A stretch of DNA of 36,691 nucleotides from Acidobacteriota bacterium (GCA_003225315.1 QHZD01000050.1:1-36691), one strand, 5' to 3'. Positions 7,036 to 16,763 are shown, counted from the first letter of the stretch. The notes: generated from the sequence alone by a model not told the origin. Numbers and translations: made by a program.

Positions 7036-10000
7036 ATGAAGGTTCACGCACGATTCCGGCAGCATTCGACGTGTCGTCGCAGCATTTTATTCGCGATGGT
7101 TCTGACGATAGCAGTGTGCCTCGCGGCGCCACTTGGGGGCGCGCAGAGCACCGGCGGCCGCATCCGCGGCACGGTGATGGATACGAGCGGCGGGGCGATC
7201 GCATCCGCCAAAGTTACGTTGATCAACGAAGCTACGAACGCTACACGCGAAGTTCAGCCAGGCTCCAACGGCGAATACATCTTCCTCGAAGTGCCGGTGG
7301 GGACTTACGAGATCGACGCCACCAGCCAGGGCTTCAAGAAATCCACGCGCAAGGGCATCGTCCTCAATCTCAACGAAGTCGTAAGCGTTGACCTCACGCT
7401 GCAAGTTGGCGGCTCCACGGATGTGGTTGAAGTCACCGGCGCGCCTCCAGTAGTCGATACGACATCGACCCAATTAGGCGCCGTCGTCAACGAGCGCGCT
7501 GTAAGCCAGTTGCCGCTCAACGCTCGTGACACTTACCAATTACTGCAGTTGCAGCCCGGTGTTCAGGGCGTTGGGGGATCGGACCTTTTCTATGGGAGCA
7601 ATCAGTCTGGCGCTGTCTCCGTCAACGGAGGCCGCGGGCGCTCCAACAATTTTAATGTCAACGGTGGCGATGGCAACGATTTGTTTGTGAACTCCCCCGG
7701 GATTCAGCCCACTCCCGACAGCATCGCGGAATTCCGCGTCCTGACAAATACGTTCGATGCCGAATACGGGCGCAACTCCGGCGCTGTCATTAACGTGGTC
7801 ACCAAGTCGGGAACCAACGGCTTCCATGGCAACGTATACGAATTCCTGCGCAACCAGTTATTCAACGCCAAAGGCTTCCTAGACCTGCGGCGGCCCGATG
7901 ACAAGCAAAACCAGTTCGGCGGGACATTTGGTGGGCCGATCAAGAAGGACCGGACTTTCTTCTTCGCGTCTTATGAAGGGCGCCGCGTGGTCCATGGAAT
8001 TTCTTCCGATCCCGTCGTGGTTCCAACGGCTGCCGAGCGTAACGGAGACTTTTCCGCTACGCCGTTTGATCCTAGCGCTACCATTCAGGACCAGCTGGTT
8101 GCGGATGTTTTCAACGCCAGGTGCAATGTCGGCGCCTCAGTCGGCGACGCTTACGCTACGCTGTTTCCCGGCAGCATAATTCCGACGAGCTGCCTGGACC
8201 CGGTCGCAGTTGACCTCATGAAACGGTACGTGCCCTGTCCTAATGCCGACCCCAAGTGTTCCAACCTCACACCAGGCGCCGCCAACACTTTCCGTTCTAT
8301 CCCTAATGACCATTCCCATGCCAATCAGTTCACGTTGAAACTAGACCACAGGATCAACGACAAGCAGAATCTGAACATCTACTACTACTTCAACGATTCG
8401 TTCGACTCGCAACCGTTTACAAGATTCCAGGCGCCTACCCCAAATCTGCTGCAGGGATTCGGCAATAACAACGCCACTCGCGCGCAACAAATTAATGTTT
8501 CGCATACCTGGACCATCAACCCGGTTGTAGTAAACGAATTGCGGCTTAGCTATTTCCGCGAGGCGCAAGGAACATTCCTTCACCCCCAGCACACCAACCT
8601 GGTGACCGATTCCTGCAGTTCCGCGGTGTCCTCGATCTGCTTTACCGGCACCACCGATGTGCCCAGTGTGATCCCACCAAACCCCAAGCTCGGGATCACG
8701 CCAGGTCTCGGCGCGAATCGCGAGGGCGTGCCGTTTATCACCATTTCGGGTGGATTTACCATCGGCAATGACTTTGAAGGCGAGTTGCCGCAGAAGGGAA
8801 ACACCTATCAACTTAACGACAGCTTGACCAAGGTAATGGGCAAGCACACCACTAAGTTCGGCGTCGACCTCAGAAAACAACGATTCTTCCAGACGTTGTT
8901 CTTCGACCCCAACGGTGATTACAGCTACTTCGGCGGCGGTCTCAACGATCCAATCGCGCTGGACCTCAATGGAAATCAGAACCTGTTCCCCAACTATTTG
9001 ATTGGCCTTCCCGACTCGTATTTGCAGGGGTCAGCCCAAAGTGAGGACGTGCGCGGCAACTCCGTCTACCTGTTTGCGCAAGATAGTTGGAAAATCCGGC
9101 GGAATCTGACCCTCAACTATGGATTGCGTTGGGAGTATAACCAGCCACTCTATGATGCGGGCTTGCGTTACCAGACCTTCCGGCCGGGGCAAGCTACCAC
9201 GACTTATCCGTGCCAACTCTCGGCGGCAAGCCAAGCGAACCTCGGATATCCTGATACCAACTGCAACCCTAACGGTTCTGCCGCGGCCGTATTTCCGCTG
9301 GGCCTTGTCGTGCCTGGAGACAAGGGTGTTCCGAAAGGGCTCACCGACAGTTACTACAAGTCTTTTGCTCCCCGGATTGGAATTGCCTGGGATCCAAAGG
9401 GAAATGGCAAGACTACAGTCCGCGGCGGATGGGGACTCTTTTACAACCCGATCGAACAGTTGGTGCTTGAGCAGTTTCAGGCTGAGCCTCCCTTCGGCGG
9501 CAGCTCTCTCCTTTCTGAGGGCCTCTTTAGCACCCCATTTGTGCTTCAAGATCGAACGGTAGCTCCCAATCCCTTTAACGGGATTCTCAGTCCGCCACAC
9601 GGAACCCCGACAGACTGGTCCGCCTTCCGCCCTATCTTGTTGTTTGGGGAACTTGAACCCAAGCTACGCTCGCAGTACACCGCGCAATACAACCTCGGGA
9701 TCCAGCATCAGCTGACAAAGGATATGGTGCTCTCGGTGGGTTACGTGGGGTCACAGGGACACCGCCTGCTCGCCACCCACGATATCAATTTTGGAAACGC
9801 GCAAACCTGCATCGACCTGCAAAACATTTCAGACTACTACACGAATGTCGCGCCCAACGCAGCTCTAGCATCCGATTACGCGTGCGGACCGTTCTTCGCG
9901 GACAGCTCTTTCTTCTTGCCTGCGGGTTCAGTGCCAGCAGGGTTCACGGTGCACTTACCGTACGGCTCGGTTCCGACCATCGGTCCTGGTAATCCGGATA

Positions 10001-10842
10001 CCACTCTAGTCGGCTTGCGTCGCTATAGTTCGCCAATTTGCCAGCCCACCACCGGCGTAGGCTGTCCCTCCGATGGCGTACCGGTATTCTCCAGCATCTT
10101 CGCCCAAGACACAGTCGCGAACTCCAGTTACAACTCATTGCAAGCATCGCTGGAGCGGAGAATGAGCCATGGCTTGCAATTCGAGTTGGCCTACACTTTC
10201 AGCAAGTCCATCGACAACGCCTCCAGCTTTGAGAACATTCTAAAGCCCATTTGCGACCGTTGTAATCGCTCGCTCTCCCTCTTCGACGCACGGCACCGCT
10301 TCGTGATCAGCTACCTTTGGTCGCTTCCGGTTCCCGAATACGATGGTATGAAGGGGAAGATCATGAATGGATGGCAGGTTTCGGGCATCACTACCTTCCA
10401 GACAGGTTTCCCCATTCGACTGGAGTCCAGCAACGACTCGGAACTGGAAAACAGCTTTGACTTCGAGCTGCCTGGTAAACCGGATCTGATTGCCCCATTC
10501 CGCACCTTCAATCCGAGAACCCACGGTGGCCTCTATTTCGACCCCAATTCGTTTGCGCTCCCTGTCCAGGATTCCAATTCGACCCCATTGCAGTTGCTGG
10601 GCAATGCGCCGCGGACTATTTGCTGCGGACCAGGAATCTCCAACTTCGACTTCTCCGTGCAAAAACTCACTCCCTTGAGCGAGCGAACGCACCTCGAGTT
10701 CCGCGCTGAGTTTTTTAACATATTCAACCATACGCAGTTTCTGAACCCGGACGGCAGTATCACGGATGGAGCGGATTTCGGTCGCGTCAAACACACTCGC
10801 GACCCCCGGCAGGTGCAGTTCGCGCTGAAGTTTCATTTTTAG
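7036..10842 (+). CDS. Oar-like TonB-dependent outer-membrane receptor 1
   Basis: A 1268-residue outer-membrane protein of the large acidobacterial Oar/TonB-dependent type. A signal peptide (hydrophobic LFAMVLTIAVCLAAPLGG) is followed by a carboxypeptidase-regulatory-like beta-sandwich (GRIRGTVMDTSGGAIASAKV through SVDLTLQVGG). Next come a plug (QLPLNARDTYQLLQLQPGV, NNFNVNGGDGND, VLTNTFDAEYGRNSGAVINVVTKSG) and a long beta-barrel ending QVQFALKFHF with a terminal aromatic residue. ATG 7036 is chosen because AAGGGGTG precedes it; a TTG 13 codons upstream gives a poorer start. It is divergent from the regulator and upstream of the amine/GABA genes, so it may import the island's substrate across the outer membrane, probably a peptide-like or acylated compound. 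The substrate is inference only. Confidence 0.9.
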   Translation: MKVHARFRQHSTCRRSILFAMVLTIAVCLAAPLGGAQSTGGRIRGTVMDTSGGAIASAKVTLINEATNATREVQPGSNGEYIFLEVPVGTYEIDATSQGFKKSTRKGIVLNLNEVVSVDLTLQVGGSTDVVEVTGAPPVVDTTSTQLGAVVNERAVSQLPLNARDTYQLLQLQPGVQGVGGSDLFYGSNQSGAVSVNGGRGRSNNFNVNGGDGNDLFVNSPGIQPTPDSIAEFRVLTNTFDAEYGRNSGAVINVVTKSGTNGFHGNVYEFLRNQLFNAKGFLDLRRPDDKQNQFGGTFGGPIKKDRTFFFASYEGRRVVHGISSDPVVVPTAAERNGDFSATPFDPSATIQDQLVADVFNARCNVGASVGDAYATLFPGSIIPTSCLDPVAVDLMKRYVPCPNADPKCSNLTPGAANTFRSIPNDHSHANQFTLKLDHRINDKQNLNIYYYFNDSFDSQPFTRFQAPTPNLLQGFGNNNATRAQQINVSHTWTINPVVVNELRLSYFREAQGTFLHPQHTNLVTDSCSSAVSSICFTGTTDVPSVIPPNPKLGITPGLGANREGVPFITISGGFTIGNDFEGELPQKGNTYQLNDSLTKVMGKHTTKFGVDLRKQRFFQTLFFDPNGDYSYFGGGLNDPIALDLNGNQNLFPNYLIGLPDSYLQGSAQSEDVRGNSVYLFAQDSWKIRRNLTLNYGLRWEYNQPLYDAGLRYQTFRPGQATTTYPCQLSAASQANLGYPDTNCNPNGSAAAVFPLGLVVPGDKGVPKGLTDSYYKSFAPRIGIAWDPKGNGKTTVRGGWGLFYNPIEQLVLEQFQAEPPFGGSSLLSEGLFSTPFVLQDRTVAPNPFNGILSPPHGTPTDWSAFRPILLFGELEPKLRSQYTAQYNLGIQHQLTKDMVLSVGYVGSQGHRLLATHDINFGNAQTCIDLQNISDYYTNVAPNAALASDYACGPFFADSSFFLPAGSVPAGFTVHLPYGSVPTIGPGNPDTTLVGLRRYSSPICQPTTGVGCPSDGVPVFSSIFAQDTVANSSYNSLQASLERRMSHGLQFELAYTFSKSIDNASSFENILKPICDRCNRSLSLFDARHRFVISYLWSLPVPEYDGMKGKIMNGWQVSGITTFQTGFPIRLESSNDSELENSFDFELPGKPDLIAPFRTFNPRTHGGLYFDPNSFALPVQDSNSTPLQLLGNAPRTICCGPGISNFDFSVQKLTPLSERTHLEFRAEFFNIFNHTQFLNPDGSITDGADFGRVKHTRDPRQVQFALKFHF

Positions 10843-10870
10843 CGCAAATTGGCAGATTTAGCATGTCCAT

Positions 10871-10896
10871 AGGCGCGGCTCAAAAGGGTCGCGCCT
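10871..10896 (+). terminator. Terminator after TonB receptor 1
   Basis: A perfect 7-bp stem (AGGCGCG at 10871-10877, CGCGCCT at 10890-10896) with a 12-base loop is followed by TCTTA. It lies 28 bases after the receptor stop. The T run is short, so read-through into the catabolic genes is possible. Confidence 0.5.
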
Positions 10897-10905
10897 TCTT
10901 ACGTC

Positions 10906-10914
10906 TGCTAAAAT
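10906..10914 (+). promoter_or_regulatory. Extended -10 promoter of the five-gene catabolic run
   Basis: TGCTAAAAT (10906-10914) matches an extended -10 (TG-N-TAAAAT). No good -35 is seen at the right distance, as is common with extended -10 promoters. The start would be near 10920, leaving a leader of roughly 75 bases before the aminotransferase. Confidence 0.35.
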
Positions 10915-10996
10915 GAGATTAGTCCAGCACCAGGCCTAGCGATTTTTTCGCACACACTGACCGCAGGGAACAGACCTGCTATGACGGAGCACTCCA

Positions 10997-12379
10997 ATGC
11001 ACGACGCACTACAAAAAGAAATCGCCACGTACGAAAAGCGCACGCCGAAATCCGCTGCTGCCCACAAGCGGGCCCTCGAACGCATTCCGCTTGGTGTTGC
11101 CAGCAACTATCGCCACTATGAACCCTATCCGCTTTTCGTGAAGGATGGAAAGGGCAGCCGTATTCACGACGTCGATGACAATGAATACATTGACCACAAT
11201 CTTTGTTTCGGTGCGCTGATGGCCGGGCACTGCCACCCCGCCGTCGTCAAGGCGGTCGAACAGAAGCTGCACGAAGGAACAACCTTCGGCATGCCTCATG
11301 ACCAGGAATGGGAACTCGCGGAGGAAATTTGCAAGCGCTATCCGGTAGAAATGGTGCGTTTCGGCTCCAGCGGGACGGAAGTCACCATGCACGCCTGCCG
11401 CATTGCGCGCGCCGCAACCGGCCGAGACAAGATCCTGAAGTTCGAAGGCTGCTATCACGGCTTGCATGACACTGCACTGGTCAGCGTCAAGCCCAAGGCG
11501 GAAGACTACGGCGATCCGGACGCACCCAATTCCGTACCCGGCGGTGGTGGCGTGCCGAAAGCCTCCCTCGCCAACGTCATCGTCGCGGCTTTCAACAATC
11601 TGGCCAGCGTCGAGCGCCGCTTCAAGGAGAATCCCGGCCAAATCGCCGGCATTATTCTCGAGCCCATTATGATGAACGTCGGACTGTGCATGCCGCAGCC
11701 CGGGTTCCTGCAAGGGCTGCGCGACATCTGCACGAAGAACGGCGCGCTGCTGATCTTCGACGAAGTCAAAACCGGCGCCAAGCTCGCCTGGGGCGGCGCC
11801 AGCGAATTCTTCGGCGTGAAGCCGGACATGATCTGCCTTGCCAAATCCATAGGCGGCGGCTTGCCGCTGGGTGCCTTCGGCGCGAGCCGCACGGTGATGG
11901 ATTTGATTTCACAGCACAAGGTTTTTCACGGCGGCACCTACAACACCAACCGCGTCGCCATGTCTGCCGGTCTCGCGACGTTCCGTGAAGTCCTCACGCG
12001 CGAAAACTACGCGCACGTGGACAAACTCAGCAAAAAACTGACCGAAGGCTACCGCGCCATTGTCAAGAAGTCCGGCTTGCAAGCCTATGTCGCGGGCGCC
12101 GGCGTCAATGGCGCGCTGATGCTTTATCCGCAGGAAATTCGCAACTACCGCGACTGGACCAAGATTGACGTCGATCTCTGGCGCCACTACTGGTTCGGCA
12201 TGGTCAATCGCGGCGTGCTGGCTCAGCCGTATTGGTGGGATGAGCAGTGGACCATCTCTGTTCAGCACACCGAAGCGGACATTGATAAGCATCTTGCGGT
12301 GTTCGAGGAAGTCGCGCCTGCCCTTGCAAAAGCACAGCAGCAGCGCGGCGCGGCATTTGTGGGCGCGGCTGGGCACTAG
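10997..12379 (+). CDS. Class III aminotransferase, glutamate-1-semialdehyde aminotransferase-like
   Basis: A 460-residue PLP enzyme of fold type I, class III. Visible sites are GSSGTEVT (123-130, phosphate contact), CYHG (152-155), FDEVKTG with D255 (pyridine nitrogen) and AKSIGGGLPLGAFG with K283, the Schiff-base lysine. Sequence style is closest to HemL (GSA aminomutase) and its catabolic relatives such as beta-phenylalanine and D-phenylglycine aminotransferases. It is longer than HemL (about 430), and FDEVKTGAK replaces the usual FDEVMTGFR, so a tetrapyrrole role is unlikely here. It heads five genes ending in gabD-like, with 20 bases to the permease. Expected role: first transamination of an amine or amino acid. 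Substrate is uncertain: putrescine, a beta-amino acid or a D-amino acid all fit the context. Confidence 0.85.
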   Translation: MHDALQKEIATYEKRTPKSAAAHKRALERIPLGVASNYRHYEPYPLFVKDGKGSRIHDVDDNEYIDHNLCFGALMAGHCHPAVVKAVEQKLHEGTTFGMPHDQEWELAEEICKRYPVEMVRFGSSGTEVTMHACRIARAATGRDKILKFEGCYHGLHDTALVSVKPKAEDYGDPDAPNSVPGGGGVPKASLANVIVAAFNNLASVERRFKENPGQIAGIILEPIMMNVGLCMPQPGFLQGLRDICTKNGALLIFDEVKTGAKLAWGGASEFFGVKPDMICLAKSIGGGLPLGAFGASRTVMDLISQHKVFHGGTYNTNRVAMSAGLATFREVLTRENYAHVDKLSKKLTEGYRAIVKKSGLQAYVAGAGVNGALMLYPQEIRNYRDWTKIDVDLWRHYWFGMVNRGVLAQPYWWDEQWTISVQHTEADIDKHLAVFEEVAPALAKAQQQRGAAFVGAAGH

Positions 12380-12399
12380 TCTGGTGCGTCCTGTCGTTC

Positions 12400-13875
12400 A
12401 TGGAGAAAACGCCATTGGCGAACGAGGTTACCGCTACCCCGTCAGCACCCGTGACACAAGAAGCGCCGCACCTGCGCCGCGTGCTGGGCCGCTGGGACCT
12501 CGTTCTGCTTTTTGTCGTTGCCGTTTTCAATCTGAACGTCGTTCCGTCCATCGCCGCCAATGGCGGCGTAACGGTTTGGCTGTGGATCATCTCGCTCGCG
12601 CTTTTTTTCTGGCCGCAGGGCATCGCCGTGGTTGAGCTTGCGCATCGCTACCCCGGCGAAGGCGGCGTGTACCTCTGGGCTAAGGAAGTTTTTGGAGACT
12701 TCCACGGTTTTCTTTCCGGCTGGTGCTACTGGACCAACAACATGATGTACGTTCCCACCATCATGTTGTACTTCGTCGGTGTGTTCGTGTTTGTCCTTGG
12801 AGCCGGCCATGAATCGCTCGCGGAGAACAAATCCTTCACGTTAACGGCTTCCTTGATTTTGTTGTTGCTGCTGGTGGTGCTGAATATTGTTGGCCTCGGC
12901 ATCGGGAAGTGGGTGAACAATCTCGGCGCGATCGGCACTTTTGTTGCCGCCACTGTTCTGATCGGCCTGGGAATCGTAATCTGGCTGCGTTTCGGCACGT
13001 CCGTGACGGCGGCGGATTTCCGTATTTCCGCAAGCCCTGGTTTCGTCTTGAATTCCTTCGGCGTGATTTGTTTCGGTCTCGTGGGCTTGGAGCTCGCTTC
13101 GGTGATGGGCGACGAGATCGAGAGTCCGCAAAAGACTCTTCCTGGGGCCGTCGCCTGGGGCGGTCTCCTATCCGGTTTGCTTTACGTTGGGGCGACATTG
13201 ACGCTGCTCATTGCCGTAACGAAGAGCGACATCAGCGTACTGCAAGGCATCGTGCAGGCTGTTGGCCACATGGCCAGCCGGGTCGGGGCCGGATGGATCG
13301 TCGCGCCCTTTGCATTCCTCCTGAGCATCTCGATCGCGGGAATTGGCTCCGCGTGGCTCGGTGGCTCGGCGCGTATTCCTTTTGTCGCCGGCCTCGATTC
13401 GTACATGCCCGCCTTTCTTGGCAAGATTCATCCGAAGTACGCCACGCCGTATGCCGCTCTAATCGTCCACGCGGCCGTATCGCTGGTTCTGGTGGTGATC
13501 AATTTTTCGCTTTCCGGCGCGGGCGTGCAGGAGACGTTTCAGAAGTTGCTCTCCCTCGCCGTCGTGCTGCAGTTGATCCCCTTTCTATACATGTTCGGCG
13601 CGCTGATGAAAATCGCCTCCAGCGATTCTTTCGTAAAGGGCCGCTACGGCAAGACCACGCTGATCCTTGCCGGCTTCAGCGGATTCACAACCACAGGCTT
13701 GGGAATTGCCCTGGCATTTTTCCCGGCGCAGCAGATTAAATCGCTCCTATCCTATGAAATCTGGATGTTTGGGGGCACGTTGCTTTTCATCGGCCTTGCG
13801 GCGTTTTTCTTTTTTATTTACGGCCGCCGTAGAGCCGCGCGGAAATTGGCTGCGGCGTCCGCGCCGGTATTGTGA
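12400..13875 (+). CDS. APC-family amino acid/amine permease
   Basis: A 491-residue inner-membrane transporter with about 12 hydrophobic segments, typical of the APC superfamily. The N-terminus is short and cytoplasmic; TM1 begins at about residue 33. Family-like landmarks are PGEGGVYLWAKEVFG (in the loop after TM2), FGLVGLELASVMGDEIESPQKTLPGAV (TM6 and the following loop) and ARIPFVAGLDSYMPAFLGKIHPKYATPYAAL (between TM8 and TM9). Such permeases bring amino acids, GABA or polyamines into the cell, often by proton symport or exchange. It is tightly packed between the GSA-aminotransferase-like gene and the aldehyde dehydrogenase (20 bases each side), so it should import the compound those enzymes degrade. 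The exact substrate cannot be assigned from sequence. Confidence 0.9.
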   Translation: MEKTPLANEVTATPSAPVTQEAPHLRRVLGRWDLVLLFVVAVFNLNVVPSIAANGGVTVWLWIISLALFFWPQGIAVVELAHRYPGEGGVYLWAKEVFGDFHGFLSGWCYWTNNMMYVPTIMLYFVGVFVFVLGAGHESLAENKSFTLTASLILLLLLVVLNIVGLGIGKWVNNLGAIGTFVAATVLIGLGIVIWLRFGTSVTAADFRISASPGFVLNSFGVICFGLVGLELASVMGDEIESPQKTLPGAVAWGGLLSGLLYVGATLTLLIAVTKSDISVLQGIVQAVGHMASRVGAGWIVAPFAFLLSISIAGIGSAWLGGSARIPFVAGLDSYMPAFLGKIHPKYATPYAALIVHAAVSLVLVVINFSLSGAGVQETFQKLLSLAVVLQLIPFLYMFGALMKIASSDSFVKGRYGKTTLILAGFSGFTTTGLGIALAFFPAQQIKSLLSYEIWMFGGTLLFIGLAAFFFFIYGRRRAARKLAAASAPVL

Positions 13876-13895
13876 ACTGAATTTGGGAGACAGTT

Positions 13896-15377
13896 ATGTC
13901 GAGCACTGCGAAAACAATCGTTCGAGCCTATCAAAACTACATCAATGGCCAATGGGTTAAAAGTTCTTCCGGTGAAATGTTTCCGGTCTACGATCCTTCC
14001 ACCGAAGAGGTGATCGCGCACGTCGCGTCTGGCACGGCCGCCGATGTCGATAGCGCCGTCAAAGCCGCGCGCACCGCTTTCGACTCCGGCCCCTGGCGAC
14101 AGACCACTGCCGCCGACCGCGGCCGCATCCTCTACAAGTTTGCGGAGAAAATTCGCGCCAACGCTGCCCAACTTGCCGAGCTCGAATGCCGGAATTCCGG
14201 CAAGCCCATCGTCGAAGCCGAGTACGACATCGCCGATGCCGCAACTTGTTTCGAATATTACGCCGGCCTCGCGAACAAAGTTCTCGGGCACGTCAATCCC
14301 GTTCCCGCAAACGCCCTGAGTTTTACTTTGCGCGAACCCGTCGGCGTCGCTGGACAAATTATTCCCTGGAATTATCCGTTGGTCATGGCTTCTTGGAAGC
14401 TCGCTCCGGCCATCGCTGCAGGCTGCACCTGCGTTCTCAAGCCCGCGGAGCAAACGCCGCTCACCGTGATGGAAGTCGCCGGTTGGTTTGAAGAATTGGG
14501 CCTGCCTCCCGGCGTCGTCAACATCGTGAACGGTTTTGGCGAAACGGCGGGAGCCGCGCTCGTTGCGCATCCTGGCGTGGACAAAATCGCCTTCACGGGC
14601 AGCGCGGCCGTCGGAAAAATGATCGTCAAGAGCGCAGCGGACACTCTCAAGCGCGTCACGCTCGAACTCGGCGGCAAATCCCCCAACATTTTCTTTGATG
14701 GCGCGGACTGGGAAGCCGCTGTCGATGGCGCCCTCTTCGGCGTCTTTATCAATCAGGGCGAAGTCTGTTCCGCGGGCAGCCGCATTCTCGTCGAAAAGAA
14801 AATCTACTCCAAGTTCCTCGAAGCTATGACCGAAAAAGCTAAGCGCATCAAGCTCGGCGCGCCGCTCGAACGCGAAACCAAGATGGGTCCGCTGGTCAGC
14901 AAGGAGCAATACGACCGCGTCAGCTCCTACCTCGAACTCGGCAAGAAGGAAGCGAAAGTGGCCATCGGCGGCGGGCGCCCGAAGCAGTTCGGCAAGGGCT
15001 ATTATGTCGAGCCGACCATCTTCTACGACGTGGATAACTCAGCTCGCATCTCCCGCGAAGAAATTTTCGGCCCCGTCGCTTCGGTGATTCCCTTCGAAGG
15101 CGAGCCGGACGCCATTCGTATTGCCAACGACACGCCCTACGGCCTGGCCGCCGCAGTGTGGACGCGAGACATTTACAAAGCCTTCCGCGTCGTGAAGTCC
15201 CTACGCGCCGGCATCGTCTGGGTCAATCACATGCAACCGACCTACGTCGAGGCGCCGTGGGGCGGCTACAAACAGTCCGGTTTTGGCCGCGAACTTGGTC
15301 CCTGGGGCCTCGAAGAATACCTCGAAACCAAACAGGTTTTCGTCAATCTCGACGAAACGCCGATCGGCTGGTACTAG
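13896..15377 (+). CDS. Betaine-aldehyde-dehydrogenase-like aldehyde dehydrogenase
   Basis: A 493-residue NAD(P)-dependent aldehyde dehydrogenase of normal family length. Catalytic residues are visible: N159 in IPWNYP, E257 in LELGGKSP, and the nucleophile C291 in NQGEVCSAGSR. The cofactor loop FTGSAAVG is at 233-240. NQGEVCSAGSR and the C-terminal ETPIGWY are characteristic of the betaine/aminoaldehyde dehydrogenase branch (ALDH9/GbsA-like), which oxidises omega-amino aldehydes such as 4-aminobutanal as well as betaine aldehyde. Between an aminotransferase plus permease and gabT-gabD homologs, oxidation of 4-aminobutanal to GABA is the most economical reading, but no choline or betaine gene is near to test the alternative. 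Gaps are 20 bases upstream and 23 bases downstream. Confidence 0.9.
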   Translation: MSSTAKTIVRAYQNYINGQWVKSSSGEMFPVYDPSTEEVIAHVASGTAADVDSAVKAARTAFDSGPWRQTTAADRGRILYKFAEKIRANAAQLAELECRNSGKPIVEAEYDIADAATCFEYYAGLANKVLGHVNPVPANALSFTLREPVGVAGQIIPWNYPLVMASWKLAPAIAAGCTCVLKPAEQTPLTVMEVAGWFEELGLPPGVVNIVNGFGETAGAALVAHPGVDKIAFTGSAAVGKMIVKSAADTLKRVTLELGGKSPNIFFDGADWEAAVDGALFGVFINQGEVCSAGSRILVEKKIYSKFLEAMTEKAKRIKLGAPLERETKMGPLVSKEQYDRVSSYLELGKKEAKVAIGGGRPKQFGKGYYVEPTIFYDVDNSARISREEIFGPVASVIPFEGEPDAIRIANDTPYGLAAAVWTRDIYKAFRVVKSLRAGIVWVNHMQPTYVEAPWGGYKQSGFGRELGPWGLEEYLETKQVFVNLDETPIGWY

Positions 15378-15400
15378 ATTTCAGAGCAAGGAAAACAAAT

Positions 15401-16750
15401 ATGTCTACAATTCAGATTCGCACGGAAATACCGGGACCCAAATCCCGCGCACTGATCGCGCGCCGAGAAGCCGCCATTCCCCGCGGCCCTTCGAACGCCA
15501 CGCCGGTTTTCGCCGCTCGCGCCGAAGGCGCCACCATCGAGGACGTCGACGGCAATCGGTATCTCGATTTTGCCGGCGGCATCGGCTGCCTCAATATTGG
15601 CCATCGCTCTCCCCGCGTGCTCTCCGCGATCCGCGAGCAGATCGAGAAGCACTTGCATCTCTGTTTCGCCGTCACTCCCTACGAAAGCTACGTCGCCGTG
15701 GCCGAAAAACTGAACGCCCTAGCGCCCGGCAATTTCCCCAAGAAAACCATCCTCGTCAACTCTGGCGCCGAAGCCATCGAAAACTCCATCAAGATCGCCC
15801 GCGCCTACACTAAGCGTCCCGCCGTCATCTGTTTCGAAGATGCCTTCCATGGCCGCACGCTTCTCACCATGTCGCTCACCAGCAAAACGCATCCTTATAA
15901 AGCCGGCTTCGCGCCGTTCGCCAGCGACATCTACCGCATCCCTTTCGCTTATCCTTACCGTGGCGAAAAAGGTGCCACCGCCGAAACTTTCGCGCACCAC
16001 CTCGAAGACGCCTTCAAGCGTTCGGTCGCTCCCGAATCCGTCGCCGCGGTGATCGCCGAGCCTGTCCTCGGCGAAGGCGGCTTCATCGTTCCTCCGCGCG
16101 ACTACTTCAAGCTGCTGCAAAACATTTGCCGCCAGCACGGCATTCTCTTTATCGCCGACGAAGTGCAATCCGGCTTCGCCCGCACCGGCAAATGGTTCGC
16201 CTCCGAACATTTCGGCATCGACCCTGATTTGATCACCATGGCGAAATCCCTCGGCGGTGGCATGCCCATCGCCGCGGTCACCGGCCGCGCGGAAATCATG
16301 GACGCCCCCGGCGTTGGCTCTCTCGGCGGCACCTACTGCGGACATCCTCTTTCATGCGCCGCCGCGCTCGCGGCCATCGAAACCATAGAGAAGGACGGTC
16401 TGCTCGCGCGCTCCACGGCTATCGGCAAACGTTTTGAAGAGCGCGCTCTGGCCTGGCAGAAAAAATGGTCGTTGATTGGCGACGTTCGGGGTCTCGGCGG
16501 CATGTGCGCCATCGAATTGGTGCGCGACGCGCAGACACGCGAGCCTGCCGACACCGAAACCAAAGCCATTGCCAAGTATTGCTACGAGCACGGCCTCATC
16601 ACCATTACCGCCGGCACTTTCAACAATGTGATTCGCATCCTCGTTCCGCTGGTAGTCACCGACGGGCAGTTCGACGAAGGTCTCGGTGTCATCGAAGCCG
16701 CGCTCGCCTCCGTCGTGGAACAGAAACGGGCCGCGCTTTCCCACGCTTAG
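15401..16750 (+). CDS. gabT: 4-aminobutyrate aminotransferase-like class III aminotransferase
   Basis: A 449-residue PLP enzyme of the GabT/ornithine-type class III group. Diagnostic parts are NSGAEAIENSIKIAR (120-134), DAFHGRTLLTMSLTSK (147-162), IADEVQSGFARTGKWFASEHFG (251-272) and MAKSLGGGMPIAAVTGR (280-296), with K282 as the Schiff-base lysine. GABA aminotransferase moves the amino group of GABA to 2-oxoglutarate, giving succinate semialdehyde. The ATG at 15401 is preferred, with AAGGAAA upstream; a longer frame running back into the aldehyde dehydrogenase is not credible. The downstream neighbour is a GabD-like dehydrogenase that would use its product. Members of this group also act on 5-aminovalerate and other omega-amino acids, so the symbol is given by context. 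Confidence 0.82.
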   Translation: MSTIQIRTEIPGPKSRALIARREAAIPRGPSNATPVFAARAEGATIEDVDGNRYLDFAGGIGCLNIGHRSPRVLSAIREQIEKHLHLCFAVTPYESYVAVAEKLNALAPGNFPKKTILVNSGAEAIENSIKIARAYTKRPAVICFEDAFHGRTLLTMSLTSKTHPYKAGFAPFASDIYRIPFAYPYRGEKGATAETFAHHLEDAFKRSVAPESVAAVIAEPVLGEGGFIVPPRDYFKLLQNICRQHGILFIADEVQSGFARTGKWFASEHFGIDPDLITMAKSLGGGMPIAAVTGRAEIMDAPGVGSLGGTYCGHPLSCAAALAAIETIEKDGLLARSTAIGKRFEERALAWQKKWSLIGDVRGLGGMCAIELVRDAQTREPADTETKAIAKYCYEHGLITITAGTFNNVIRILVPLVVTDGQFDEGLGVIEAALASVVEQKRAALSHA

Positions 16751-16763
16751 TGCGACGCCTAGT

